Part shown: positions 44,643-53,500 of the stretch, in pieces
Layout: the number at the start of each line of letters is the position of its first letter
Position numbering within the stretch: position 1 is the stretch's first letter
Assembly: GCA_012719445.1 (NCBI GenBank)
Contig: JAAYAH010000051.1
Coordinates: 1-64,000, forward strand
Direction: 5' to 3'
Origin: Actinomycetales bacterium
GTDB lineage: Bacteria; Actinomycetota; Actinomycetes; Actinomycetales; Kineosporiaceae
DNA: 64,000 nt
Made by a program: the position numbers and the translations under genes
Notes under the pieces: model-generated
Told to the model about the DNA's origin: nothing
Databases searched by the model: none
What the model saw: the letters and a program-made list of their open reading frames with translations, nothing else

Positions 44643-45500
44643 TCACCTGCCCGCGCCGCCCCCCGCGTTGACCGCGGCGACGACGGCCCTGCGGGCGACG
44701 GAGTCCAGGGCACGCAGGGCCTCGGCCCGCCGCGCCGCCTCACCCGCGGTGACCGAGCCGCCGTCGTCCTCCCGGGCGAGGGCGACGATCGCCCGGATCC
44801 GCAGCGCCCCCTCCAGCACCCGCACGCACCGGGGCGGCGTCGACGGCGGCAGGGCACCCGAGCGCAGCACGCCCCGCCGGACGTCGGCCACCCGGTCCGC
44901 GGCGTCCTGCCCCCATGCCGCGACCTCGAGGCCGGCCAGTTCCGAGGTCGCGTCGCGCAGCGAGGTGCTGAGCAGGGCCTCGGCCTCGGCGACGCCGCCA
45001 AGACCCGTCACCCGGTGCTCGGCGACCCGGTGCACGTGCCAGGTCACCAGGGTTCCCCGGTCCAGGGCCGAGCCGAAGACCGTGACCTCCGGCAGCAGGG
45101 CGAGACCGAGCCGGTCCGGTTCGACGAGGACGCACTCCCCGGCGTCGAGAGCCGCCTGGTTGAACGTCGCCGGTCCCGGCAGTCCGGAGACGTCCCCCGG
45201 GACGGGGAGCACCACCCGCAGCGCCTCGACGCCGGCCAGGGCGAGGGCGGAGAGCAGAGCGACCAGGCCGGGTGGCCCGTCGGTCCCCTCGCCGTCCGGA
45301 TCCCCGGTGGGGCCGGTCGGCCGGAGTCCTGACGTGGGTCCCGGCACGGTCCCGGGCACGGGGAGCAGGGCGAGCCCGACGACCCGGTGGGGCTCGTCGG
45401 CGCGGGTGACGGCGCGGGTCGCGGCCGGTGGGGCCGCGGTGCCGGCGAGCACCGCCGAGCCCCAGACGGCCAGCCTCGCCGACCTCGGCAGCTCCAGCAC
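44643..45500 (-). CDS. Conserved actinobacterial protein, function unknown
   Basis: The 285-aa product has an N-terminal beta-rich half with a variable Pro/Gly/Asp insert (about 52-75) and a helical C-terminal half (ALLSTSLRDATSELAGLEVAAWG, EAARRAEALRALDSVARRAVV). There is no signal or membrane helix. No named family was recognised. Its GTG is divergent from the ABC ATPase; TACCCT (45508-45513) ends seven bases from the start, a leaderless layout. Confidence 0.8.
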   Translation of the reverse strand: MLELPRSARLAVWGSAVLAGTAAPPAATRAVTRADEPHRVVGLALLPVPGTVPGPTSGLRPTGPTGDPDGEGTDGPPGLVALLSALALAGVEALRVVLPVPGDVSGLPGPATFNQAALDAGECVLVEPDRLGLALLPEVTVFGSALDRGTLVTWHVHRVAEHRVTGLGGVAEAEALLSTSLRDATSELAGLEVAAWGQDAADRVADVRRGVLRSGALPPSTPPRCVRVLEGALRIRAIVALAREDDGGSVTAGEAARRAEALRALDSVARRAVVAAVNAGGGAGR

Positions 45501-45507
45501 GGGTCCA

Positions 45508-45545
45508 AGGGTAGGTGCGACAGTGGTCGGCCGGTGCCCTAGGGT
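45508..45545. promoter_or_regulatory. Back-to-back leaderless-type -10 elements
   Basis: On the minus strand TACCCT (45513..45508) serves the unknown gene; on the plus strand TAGGGT (45540-45545) ends seven bases before the ABC ATPase ATG. The whole divergent region is only 52 bp. Confidence 0.45.
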
Positions 45546-45552
45546 CACCGAC

Positions 45553-46344
45553 ATGGGTGGTGATGTGCTCGAACTCGTGGGAGTGAGCGTCGTCCGCGAC
45601 GGGACGACACTCGTCGAGGACGTGACCTGGACCGTGCGCGAGGGCGAGCGATGGGTCGTCCTCGGGCCGAACGGCGCGGGGAAGACCACCCTGCTGCAGA
45701 TCGCCGGAGCGAGGATGCACCCGACGTGCGGGGTCACCCGCATCCTCGGGGAGACCCTCGGCGCCGTCGACGTGTTCGAGCTGCGCCCGCGGATCGGGTT
45801 GTGCAGCGTCGCGTTCGCGGAGAGCCTCCCGCCGGCGGAACGGGTCTCCGATGTCGTCCTCACCGCCGCGTACGGGGTGGCCGGTCGCTGGCGGGAGACC
45901 TACGAGCCCGTCGACGAGCGGCGGTCGGCCGACCTGATGGCCGCCTTCGGCGTCGCCCACCTCGCCGACCGGACCTTCGGCACCCTCAGCGAGGGCGAAC
46001 GCAAGAGGGTGCAGCTGGCGCGGTCCCTGATGACCGACCCGGAGCTGGTGCTCCTCGACGAGCCCGCCGCGGGCCTCGACCTGGGCGGCCGGGAGACCCT
46101 GGTCCGCGACCTCGCCGAGCTGGCGGGTGACGCCCGATCGCCGGTCATGGTCCTGGTGACCCACCACGTCGAGGAGATACCTCCCGGATTCACCCACGCC
46201 CTCCTGCTCCGACAGGGCAGGATCGTCGCTGCGGGGCCCTTGGCCGACGTGCTCGACGGTGAGACGCTGACGGCGACGTTCGACGTCCCCCTCGACGTGA
46301 CCCGGGCAGGGAACCGTTGGACGGCGCGGCTGCGTCAGACCTGA
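45553..46344 (+). CDS. ABC transporter ATPase without visible permease
   Basis: The 263-aa ATPase has Walker A GPNGAGKTT, signature TLSEGERKRV, Walker B VLLDEPAAGLD and H-loop VTHHVEE. The wording resembles YlmA-type stand-alone ATPases. No permease gene is adjacent. The ATG at 45553 has no ribosome binding site and fits leaderless expression. Confidence 0.92.
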   Translation: MGGDVLELVGVSVVRDGTTLVEDVTWTVREGERWVVLGPNGAGKTTLLQIAGARMHPTCGVTRILGETLGAVDVFELRPRIGLCSVAFAESLPPAERVSDVVLTAAYGVAGRWRETYEPVDERRSADLMAAFGVAHLADRTFGTLSEGERKRVQLARSLMTDPELVLLDEPAAGLDLGGRETLVRDLAELAGDARSPVMVLVTHHVEEIPPGFTHALLLRQGRIVAAGPLADVLDGETLTATFDVPLDVTRAGNRWTARLRQT

Positions 46345-46397
46345 CGCAGGCAGTGCGGGAGACCGGTCGGTCCCCGGGCGTGAGGGAGGTCTTGCCG

Positions 46398-46877
46398 ATG
46401 GATGAGTTCTCCGACGTGCAGTGGCTGCTGTGGGTCGCCGTCGGGTTGGTCGCGGGGATCCTCGAGGTCGCCTCGTTGGACTTCGTGTTCGCGATGGTCG
46501 CCGGCGGTGCGCTGGTGACCGCCGTCGGAGCGGCCTTCGGCCTCTCGTTCGTCAGCCAGGTGATCATGTTCGCGGTCGTCTCCGCCGTGCTCCTGGTCAC
46601 CGTGCGTCCCGGTCTGCGTCGGTGGGCTGTCCGCAACGCCCCGTTCGTGCCGACCAACGTCCACGCCCTCGCCGGGCAGCGGGCGACGGCCCTCTCGGAG
46701 GTGAACGAGACCGGCGGCACGGTCAAGCTGGCCGGTGAGACCTGGACGGCGAGGGCCGACCGGCCGGGGGTTCCGATCCCCGAGGGGGCAGCCGTCGAGG
46801 TCGTCGAGATCGACGGGGCGACAGCGGTCGTCCGGTCGCTCCCGCAGGACCTCCCGCCGCAGTCGTCGTCGGCCTGA
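46398..46877 (+). CDS. NfeD-like membrane protein
   Basis: The 159-aa protein has three membrane helices in residues about 8-85 and a C-terminal OB-fold domain (GQRATALSEVNETGGTVKLAGETWTARA). NfeD proteins pair with SPFH proteins in membrane quality control, and an SPFH gene follows 115 bp downstream. GGAGG lies eight bases before the ATG. Confidence 0.92.
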   Translation: MDEFSDVQWLLWVAVGLVAGILEVASLDFVFAMVAGGALVTAVGAAFGLSFVSQVIMFAVVSAVLLVTVRPGLRRWAVRNAPFVPTNVHALAGQRATALSEVNETGGTVKLAGETWTARADRPGVPIPEGAAVEVVEIDGATAVVRSLPQDLPPQSSSA

Positions 46878-46992
46878 ACCGTCGCACCACCGGTCGTCGG
46901 CCCGAGCGTCACCTCACCGGTCGTCGGCCTGGAACGTCGCACCACCCGTCGTCGCAGCAACCAGTCCTCGATCTCCCGGAACGGAGCGTGTC

Positions 46993-48024
46993 ATGGAACC
47001 CCAGGACGCCGTCCTGCTCGTCGTCCTCGCCCTTCTCGTGATCTTCACCCTCAGCGCGATCGGCAAGGCGATCCGGATCGTGCCGCAGGCGACGGCGGTG
47101 CTCGTCGAGCGGCTGGGCCGATACTCCAGGACCCTGGACGCCGGCCTGCACATCCTCGTCCCGTTCATCGACCGGGTCCGGGCCATCGTCGACCTGCGCG
47201 AGCAGGTGGTCAGCTTCCCGCCGCAACCGGTGATCACCTCGGACAACCTCGTGGTGAGCATCGACACGGTGATCTACTTCCAGCCCACGAACCCGAAGGC
47301 CGCCGTCTACGAGATCGCGAACTACATCCAGGGCATCGAGCAGCTCACCGTCACCACCCTGCGTAACGTCATCGGATCCCTGGACCTCGAGCAGACCCTG
47401 ACCAGCCGGGACAACATCAACAGCCAGCTGCGCGGGGTCCTCGACGAGGCGACCGGTCGCTGGGGCATCCGGGTGAACCGGGTGGAGCTCAAGGCCATCG
47501 ACCCGCCGGCCTCGGTGCAGGACAGCATGGAGAAGCAGATGCGCGCCGAGCGTGACCGGCGCGCGGCCATTCTCACCGCCGAGGGCGTGAAGCAGTCCCA
47601 GATCCTCACCGCCGAGGGTGACAAGCAGTCGTCCATCCTGCGCGCCGAGGGCCAGGCCCAGGCCGCCATCCTCAAGGCCCAGGGTGACGCCAGGGCCATC
47701 CAGCAGGTGTTCGACGCCATCCACCGCGGCAACCCGGACTCCAAGCTGCTCGCCTACCAGTACCTGCAGATGCTGCCCCAGATCGCACAGAGCGCCTCGA
47801 ACAAGCTGTGGATCGTCCCGACCGAGCTCACCCAGGCGCTGCGCGGCATCGGCAACGCCCTCGGCGGGAGCGAGGACGGCTCCGGGACCTGGACCCCCGG
47901 CGGGGTTCCCGAGGAGAGCGACGCGATCGGCACACCGCAGCTGCAGGACCCGGCTGAGGCGCTGTCCAGCGCCAGGGCGGAGGCCGCAGGCGCCGAGGCG
48001 GACGCGGGCGAGTCGAGGATCTGA
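46993..48024 (+). CDS. SPFH/band 7 protein (QmcA/stomatin-like)
   Basis: The 343-aa protein has an N-terminal membrane anchor (about 6-24), an SPFH domain (VPQATAVLVERLGRYSRTLDAG, IDLREQVVSFPPQPVITSDN, RDNINSQLRGVLDEATGRWGI) and a coiled-coil tail with short AEG repeats (EGVKQSQILTAEGDKQSSIL). The last 60 residues are variable. It likely oligomerises at the membrane with the NfeD neighbour. Confidence 0.95.
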   Translation: MEPQDAVLLVVLALLVIFTLSAIGKAIRIVPQATAVLVERLGRYSRTLDAGLHILVPFIDRVRAIVDLREQVVSFPPQPVITSDNLVVSIDTVIYFQPTNPKAAVYEIANYIQGIEQLTVTTLRNVIGSLDLEQTLTSRDNINSQLRGVLDEATGRWGIRVNRVELKAIDPPASVQDSMEKQMRAERDRRAAILTAEGVKQSQILTAEGDKQSSILRAEGQAQAAILKAQGDARAIQQVFDAIHRGNPDSKLLAYQYLQMLPQIAQSASNKLWIVPTELTQALRGIGNALGGSEDGSGTWTPGGVPEESDAIGTPQLQDPAEALSSARAEAAGAEADAGESRI

Positions 48025-48028
48025 CGGG

Positions 48029-49345
48029 TCAGGACCCCGAGCCGGTGGGCCCGGGGGTCGGCGAGCTGCTGCCGGCCCCCGGGCCCCCGGCCGATCCCTC
48101 GCGGGCCACGATCGCCTGCTCGGTCGCCAGCACGAGGTCCACGTACCAGTCGGCGTGGTTGTACCGGAGCAGGGCCGCGCGTACCCCCTCGGCCGTCCCG
48201 GCGCCGTTCCCGCAGAGGTAGCGCGCGGCCGTGAACACGGCGTCCTCGGGGTTCCACGGATCCGCCGTGCCGTCGCCGTCGCCGTCGACCGCGTGCGCGG
48301 CGAAGGTGGCCGGCATGAACTGCATCGGACCCACGGCGCCCGCCGAGGACGGCCCGTTGTTCCGCCCGTGCCCGCTCTCGACCTGCCCGACCGCGGCGAG
48401 CAGGGTCCAGCGCAGCCCCGGGCAGGTCGTGGCGGCGGTCCGGTACGCCGTCTCCATCCGCTCCGGGATCCCCATCGCGGTGATCCTGCCGACAGAGGTC
48501 CTGGCCGCGGCGACCGCCGCGGTGAGGCGGTCCCGCGCGTCCTGGACCGCCCGGAGTCTCCTCGCCCTCGCGTCGAGCGAGTCGAGGGCCTTCCGTGCCT
48601 CGGCCAGCGCGGCGGCGGCCTTCGCCGAGTCCCGGCGGAGCGCGGCGATGGTCGCCAGCCGGCGCGTCTCCTCGGCCTCGGCCGCCCGCCTGCTCTCCCC
48701 GGTGCGCCGGGTCTCGGCGCGCCACCTCGCCACCTGGCCGTCGGCGTCGTCGAGGACGTCACGCCACAGGCGCCGGGCCGTGGACGCCCGCCAGAGCGCC
48801 GACTCCGGGTCCTCGGCGTCGAGGACGGAGGACGCCAGCCCCATGCCCGAGCCCTGGGCGTACACGGCCCGGACGAGCCGGGCCCGCCGGGTGCTGGAGA
48901 CGGCCAGCTGCCTCGACGCGTCGAGGTCCGCGTCGGCCAGCCGGGCGCTGGTCGCGAAGGACAGGGCAAGGGCGTCCAGGCCGCGCTGCACGGCCTCGGT
49001 GCTCTCGGTGTACTGCTCGGTCAGCCGCTCGACCCGGTCGGCTGCCCGCTCGGCCCGCGCCTCGGCCCGGTCGGCCTCCGACGCCGCGCGGAGACGTCCT
49101 CCCGCGGCGACGTTCCCCGGCGCGACGGCCCCGGGCACCCGTGCCGCGACCCTGGGAGCGGCGGCGAGGTGCCGGTCGGCCGCGGCCTGCGCGGGGTTCC
49201 CCGGGGCGGGCAGCCCGGCGGGGACGAGCGCGAGGAGCACCGCGAGCCGGACGGCGTCCGCCACCGGGCGCGGGCGACGGCGGGGACGGGAACGGACCGG
49301 GGGCACCCTCCTGGAGTCGGCACCGGAGGTGACGATCTTGATCAA
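48029..49345 (-). CDS. Secreted lytic transglycosylase-like protein with coiled coil
   Basis: The 438-aa protein has a basic N terminus and signal helix (about 30-52), a long Ala/Arg-rich coiled coil (about 80-290) and an SLT domain (about 300-410) with catalytic Glu in GQVESGHG, then SSAGAVGPMQFMPATF and YNHADWYVDLVL. It should cut glycan strands. The only start codon early enough is TTG at 49345; a GTG further in would cut the signal's basic region. The Gly/Ser/Pro tail is variable. It is convergent with the SPFH gene with four bases between stops. Confidence 0.88.
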   Translation of the reverse strand: MIKIVTSGADSRRVPPVRSRPRRRPRPVADAVRLAVLLALVPAGLPAPGNPAQAAADRHLAAAPRVAARVPGAVAPGNVAAGGRLRAASEADRAEARAERAADRVERLTEQYTESTEAVQRGLDALALSFATSARLADADLDASRQLAVSSTRRARLVRAVYAQGSGMGLASSVLDAEDPESALWRASTARRLWRDVLDDADGQVARWRAETRRTGESRRAAEAEETRRLATIAALRRDSAKAAAALAEARKALDSLDARARRLRAVQDARDRLTAAVAAARTSVGRITAMGIPERMETAYRTAATTCPGLRWTLLAAVGQVESGHGRNNGPSSAGAVGPMQFMPATFAAHAVDGDGDGTADPWNPEDAVFTAARYLCGNGAGTAEGVRAALLRYNHADWYVDLVLATEQAIVAREGSAGGPGAGSSSPTPGPTGSGS

Positions 49346-49376
49346 ATCCCGTTGCCGCCGGGTGGACGGGTGGCGA

Positions 49377-49389
49377 TAGCCTCACCGCA
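49377..49389 (+). promoter_or_regulatory. -10 before seven-codon upstream ORF
   Basis: TAGCCT (49377-49382) ends seven bases before GTG 49390, the same geometry as at other leaderless genes in this window. Confidence 0.4.
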
Positions 49390-49413
49390 GTGACCTCCCT
49401 GGACCTCCCGTGA
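49390..49413 (+). CDS. Possible leaderless 7-codon leader peptide of the TSUP gene
   Basis: GTG-ACC-TCC-CTG-GAC-CTC-CCG-TGA encodes MTSLDLP. Its stop at 49411-49413 overlaps the TSUP GTG at 49410-49412 as GTGA, so ribosomes finishing the leader could start the permease. The TSUP start itself has no ribosome binding site, which makes this coupling a plausible way to translate it. Confidence 0.4.
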   Translation: MTSLDLP

Positions 49414-50183
49414 CGCCGCTGGACACCCTCGCGGTGGGCTGTGCCGCCGTCGGCGCGGGCATCATCAACACCGTCGTCGGGTCCGGGACCCTGATCACCT
49501 TCCCGACCCTGCTCGCGATCGGCTGCCCGCCGGTGACCGCCAACGTGTCGAACACCCTCGGCCTGGTCGCGGGCGGGCTCACCGGCACCTGGGGGTACCG
49601 GCGGGAGCTCGCGGGGCAGGGCGGCCTGCTGCTCCGGCTGGCTCCCGCGACCCTGGTCGGGGCGGTCGCCGGCGCGGTGCTGCTACTCCTGCTCCCGTCC
49701 GCGGCGTTCGCGGCGATCGTGCCCGTCCTCATCCTCGGCTCGCTGGTGCTGGTGGTGCTCCAGCCCCGCCTCGCCGAGCGCACGGAGCGGGCCAGGGCGG
49801 CCCTGCCCGCCGGGGCAAGGGACCACCGGCGGACGCTGCTGCTCGCGGGGATCCTGGCCACCGGGGTGTACGGCGGGTACTTCGGTGCCGCGCAGGGGGT
49901 CATGCTCGTCGGCCTGCTCGGGTCGCTGCTCGCCGAGGGACTGCAGCACCTCAACGGGATCAAGAACGTGCTCGCGACGCTCGCGAACGTCGTCGCCGCC
50001 GTCACCTTCCTCGTCGTCTCGCCGCACCTGATCGACGGGGTGGTCGTCGTGACGCTCGCCGCGGGGTCGCTGGTCGGGGGCCTTCTCGGCGCGGCGATCG
50101 GGCGGCGGCTGCCGGCCCCCGTGCTGCGGGGCGTCATCGTCACCGTCGGGCTGGTCGCCGTCGCCGGGATGGTGGCGGGATGA
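49410..50183 (+). CDS. TSUP (TauE/SafE) family permease
   Basis: The 257-aa protein has about eight hydrophobic segments and the repeated family pattern (GIINTVVGSGTLITFPTLLAIG; then GVYGGYFGAAQGVMLVGLL). TSUP members move sulfite, sulfonates or other small acids; the substrate is not predictable. The GTG overlaps the stop of a seven-codon frame and the 3' end overlaps the methyltransferase ATG (ATGA). Confidence 0.92.
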   Translation: MTPLDTLAVGCAAVGAGIINTVVGSGTLITFPTLLAIGCPPVTANVSNTLGLVAGGLTGTWGYRRELAGQGGLLLRLAPATLVGAVAGAVLLLLLPSAAFAAIVPVLILGSLVLVVLQPRLAERTERARAALPAGARDHRRTLLLAGILATGVYGGYFGAAQGVMLVGLLGSLLAEGLQHLNGIKNVLATLANVVAAVTFLVVSPHLIDGVVVVTLAAGSLVGGLLGAAIGRRLPAPVLRGVIVTVGLVAVAGMVAG

Positions 50184-51043
50184 CCGGGCAGCGCGCCGTC
50201 CCGCCGGAGCACGGGGAGACCCGGCCGGAGCCCGTGGTGATCCGGGTCGACGGCCTGGACGACCCCCGCCTCGCCGACTACGTCGGGCTCACCGACGTGG
50301 TGCTGCGCTCCCGGCACGAGCCGGAGGCCGGGCTCTACATGGCCGAGAGCGAGCGGGTGATCCGTCGTGCCCTCGCCGCAGGCCACCGGCCGCGCTCGCT
50401 GCTGCTGGCCGACCGGTGGCTGGAGCCGATGGCGGACCTCGTCCGGGAGGTCGCCGTCACCGGAGCGCCGGTGTTCGTCGGGTCGCTCGACGCCCTGCGG
50501 CAGCTCACCGGGTTCACCGTGCACCGCGGCGCGATCGCCGCCGTGCACCGCCCCCCGGCGCCGTCCCTCGACCGGGTCCTCGCCGGGGCGCGCCGGGTCG
50601 TCGTCCTGGAGGACATCGTCGACCACACCAACGTCGGCGCGATCTTCCGGTCGGTCGCGGGGATCGGCGCGGACGCCGTCCTGGTCAGCCCGCGCTGCGC
50701 CGACCCGCTCTACCGGAGATCGGTGCGGGTCTCCATGGGCACGGTGTTCCAGGTCCCGTGGACCCGGCTGGAGCCGTGGCCGGGCGGGCTCGACGACCTG
50801 CGTGCCGCGGGGTTCCGGGTGGCGGCCCTGGCGCTGCGGGACGACGCGGTACCGCTGGACGCCCTCGAGGGCGACGCTCCGGACCGGCTGGCGTTCGTGC
50901 TCGGCACCGAAGGGGACGGCCTGTCCCGCGCGGCCATGGACCAGGCCGACCTGGTGGTGCGGATCCCGATGGCGGGCGGGGTGGACTCGCTCAACGTCGC
51001 GGCGGCCGCGGCGGTCGCCCTGTGGGCCGCGCGTCCCCGCTGA
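50180..51043 (+). CDS. SpoU/TrmH-family RNA 2'-O-methyltransferase
   Basis: The 287-aa protein has an N-terminal RNA-binding domain (about 20-110) and a SPOUT domain with motifs LEDIVDHTNVGAIFRSVAG, FVLGTEGDGLS and IPMAGGVDSLNVAAAAAV, which form the SAM-binding knot. Target nucleotide (rRNA or tRNA) unknown. The ATG overlaps the TSUP stop. Confidence 0.94.
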   Translation: MTGQRAVPPEHGETRPEPVVIRVDGLDDPRLADYVGLTDVVLRSRHEPEAGLYMAESERVIRRALAAGHRPRSLLLADRWLEPMADLVREVAVTGAPVFVGSLDALRQLTGFTVHRGAIAAVHRPPAPSLDRVLAGARRVVVLEDIVDHTNVGAIFRSVAGIGADAVLVSPRCADPLYRRSVRVSMGTVFQVPWTRLEPWPGGLDDLRAAGFRVAALALRDDAVPLDALEGDAPDRLAFVLGTEGDGLSRAAMDQADLVVRIPMAGGVDSLNVAAAAAVALWAARPR

Positions 51044-51073
51044 CCGGACCGGGCTGCGCGGCCGATGGTGCGG

Positions 51074-52108
51074 TCACTCGAACAGCTGCTCCAGCGGCCG
51101 GCGGGGGGTCCTCGGGGCCTCCACCAGGGCGCGGCCGACCCGGAACAGCACCTGCGGGTGGCCCCAGATGCCGAGGACCTCGGTGACCTCCACCCGGACG
51201 GCCCGGTCCTGCAACGCCTGCTGGGCGAAGGTCGCCACCAGACCGCCTGCCGTCGCCGCGAGCAGCAGCCGTTCCAGCGCCGTCCCGGCCAGCACCCAGT
51301 CCCGCGGGGTGTCCCCCCTCGTGGAGATCACCAGGAGGGTGCTCCTGGCCAGCTCGGCCTCGATGTCCTCGGCGTCCGGCACCCCGGCCAGCCCGCCGTG
51401 CACGAGGGAGTCGACCGGGTAGGGGGAGGTCCCGAGCGCGGCGAGGGGGATGCCGTCGCCCGCCTCGGCGTCCGCGGCGTCCCTGCGCACCCACCGCTCG
51501 ACCTCGCGGCGCAGTTCGGCGTCCTCGGCCTGGGCCCGGACCGCCCGGCGGAGGAGGTCGACGAGATGACGGCGCACCGCGGGCTCGGTGACGCTGAGCC
51601 GGGCGCCCTCGGCGGCGACGGCTTGCCGGAGGTCCAGCAGGTCCTCCTCCGCGATCACGTGCGAGCGGTAGACCCGGCGGTGGGTCCTGCGCCGGGGGAT
51701 GCTCCGGTGCATGGCCAGGTCACCGGGAGCCGGCTGGCGGTACCCGGTGCTGCGGACCGTGCCGACGAGGGTCGGCTCCGCCGGGTCGGGGAGGATCTCG
51801 ACGGTCGGCAGGTGCCCGAGCGCCCGCATCGCCACCCTGGCGTTGAACAGCGCCGCCCCGCAGGAGATCATCCGGTCCCGGCCGAAGGGGTCGATGACGG
51901 GCAGGCTCCTGCCGAGGTCCTCGACGATCGCCAACCCGTCGCCCAGCGGGCGCAGCCGCCACGGCTGGCTGTTGTGGATGGACGGCGCCCAGCGCACCGC
52001 CTCGGCGACCGCCCGGAACTCCTCCGGGGTCAGCCCGCTGGGCGGCGGGTCACCGGGGAGCTGCGATCGTGCCGCGAGCACCGACGGGTCCTCGACCGGT
52101 GCGTTCAT
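51074..52108 (-). CDS. Acg-family nitroreductase-like protein
   Basis: The 344-aa protein resembles the two-domain Acg/Rv2032 nitroreductase-like family: RWAPSIHNSQPWR in the first half and a second, degenerate nitroreductase fold (VLAGTALERLLLAATAGGLVATFAQQAL). In mycobacteria such proteins are hypoxia-regulated FMN-binding proteins; no regulator site was seen here. GGAGG lies before the ATG. Confidence 0.9.
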   Translation of the reverse strand: MNAPVEDPSVLAARSQLPGDPPPSGLTPEEFRAVAEAVRWAPSIHNSQPWRLRPLGDGLAIVEDLGRSLPVIDPFGRDRMISCGAALFNARVAMRALGHLPTVEILPDPAEPTLVGTVRSTGYRQPAPGDLAMHRSIPRRRTHRRVYRSHVIAEEDLLDLRQAVAAEGARLSVTEPAVRRHLVDLLRRAVRAQAEDAELRREVERWVRRDAADAEAGDGIPLAALGTSPYPVDSLVHGGLAGVPDAEDIEAELARSTLLVISTRGDTPRDWVLAGTALERLLLAATAGGLVATFAQQALQDRAVRVEVTEVLGIWGHPQVLFRVGRALVEAPRTPRRPLEQLFE

Positions 52109-52257
52109 GGCCGACCTCCCCGTGCGCGAGAGCGCGCCGACGCGCGGTGTACGGCCCGGACGCGGCGTCCAGGCACGGTAGACACCGGGTGGGGTCGTGG
52201 CTACGGGCCCAAGGTCCCGCGGGGAGCCGTCCGGCCGGGTGGGGCGCGGGTGTCCTG

Positions 52258-53427
52258 TCAGTCGACGACGACGACGTCCGGCGGCCCGGCGTCCGCTCCG
52301 GTGACGACCTCGCGGAGCAGGACGTCCGCGTCGACGAGGCCGACGAACCTGCCCTCGTCGTCGACGACCACCACGAGGCCGTGCGGGCGCCGCTGGGGAC
52401 CCGCGACGAGCACCCGATGGGCGGCCGACCGGAGGTCCTGGGAGGAGCGCAGTCGCACCACCGTGCTGGCGGGGACGGTGACGTTGCCTCCGGCACCGAC
52501 GAGCGCGCGCAATCGGCCCAGCCCGTCGACGTCGGCGAGCCAGCCGTCGGGGTTCCCCGGCTCGCCGACCCTGGCCAGCGGGACGGCCAGCCGACCGACC
52601 CGGGTGAGGGTGACGTTCTCCTCCCACGCGGCCCGCAGCCACTCGGTGACCTCGCCGGACGGGGGCAGGAACCCCGGCCGCGCCCGGCCGAACAGCCAGC
52701 CCTGGGCCATCCGCACCCCGACGAACTGGAGGAAGCGGGCGTCCTCGAGGGCCTCGACCCCCTCGGCGAGGACGGCGGCCCCCATCTCGTTCGCCATGGT
52801 CACCAGCAGCCGGACGAACCTGTCCCGGACCGGGTCGGCGTGCACCCCCTTGACCAGCCGCCGGTCGACCTTGATCAGGTCAGGGCGGACGGCGGTCACC
52901 CGCTCGAGTTCGGTCACGCCGCCCTCGACGACGTCCGTCGCCACCATGAGACCCCGCTCGCGGAGGCCGGCGAGGGCCGAGGCGTGGGCGCCCTCCCCGA
53001 CCACCGGCTCCAGTTCGGTCAGCTCGGCGACGAGCCCCCGGAGGTCACCCTGGTCGAGCAGGACCTCGGTGACCGAGGTGTGGGTCAGGGTCACCGGGGT
53101 GACGTTGACGGTGAGGAAGTGCTCCCGCGGCATCTCCGCGCGTCCCCGCAGCGACGTCAGCAGCGCCGCCGCCTCGAGTTGGGCGGAGAGACCGGTGCGG
53201 GAGGCCGCGATGAACCAGGGCTCCGGTGACCGCGCCGGCCACTCCGCCACCCGGGTGAGCGCCTCGTACCCGACGCACGCACCTGACCGGAGGTCGACGA
53301 TGGGCTGGTACACGCTGCGGAGGTTCTCCGGGCGCCGCAGCAGCCGGGCGACCTGTTCCTCCCAGTCGGGCTCGGCAGGCGGAGCCGCGGCGGCGGCGCC
53401 GTCCTGACCGGGCGTCGGGGAGGTCAC
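52258..53427 (-). CDS. EAL-domain protein, catalytic motif degenerate, CBS-like C terminus
   Basis: The 389-aa protein has an EAL domain (about 30-250: YQPIVDLRSGACVGYEALTRV, LTVNVTP, RPDLIKVDRRLVKGV, AEGVE). The DDFGTG loop that supplies metal-binding Asp residues is replaced by ATDVVEGGV, so one Asp is lost and c-di-GMP hydrolysis is doubtful; it may be a c-di-GMP receptor. The C terminus (about 265-389) has a CBS-like region ending VVDDEGRFVGLVDADVLL. The GTG at 53427 is favoured because GACAAT ends six bases before it; an ATG at 53481 is the alternative. Confidence 0.87.
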   Translation of the reverse strand: MTSPTPGQDGAAAAAPPAEPDWEEQVARLLRRPENLRSVYQPIVDLRSGACVGYEALTRVAEWPARSPEPWFIAASRTGLSAQLEAAALLTSLRGRAEMPREHFLTVNVTPVTLTHTSVTEVLLDQGDLRGLVAELTELEPVVGEGAHASALAGLRERGLMVATDVVEGGVTELERVTAVRPDLIKVDRRLVKGVHADPVRDRFVRLLVTMANEMGAAVLAEGVEALEDARFLQFVGVRMAQGWLFGRARPGFLPPSGEVTEWLRAAWEENVTLTRVGRLAVPLARVGEPGNPDGWLADVDGLGRLRALVGAGGNVTVPASTVVRLRSSQDLRSAAHRVLVAGPQRRPHGLVVVVDDEGRFVGLVDADVLLREVVTGADAGPPDVVVVD

Positions 53428-53500
53428 CCTGAGATTGTCGGCCCTGCGAGGCTCAGGATGAAGAGGGGGGATGGGGGACATCCACCCCTAGACTGCCCTG
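53428..53500. promoter_or_regulatory. Divergent promoters of EAL gene and capA-like gene
   Basis: On the minus strand TTCATC (53462..53457) and GACAAT (53439..53434) are spaced by 17 bp and end six bases before the EAL GTG. On the plus strand TAGACT (53489-53494) ends six bases before the capA-like GTG. Confidence 0.45.

Noticed and set aside
46880-46992. Near-repeats of an ACCGGTCGTCGGCC-like unit before the SPFH gene
   Set aside because: Copies are short and irregular; no structure or regulatory role can be argued.
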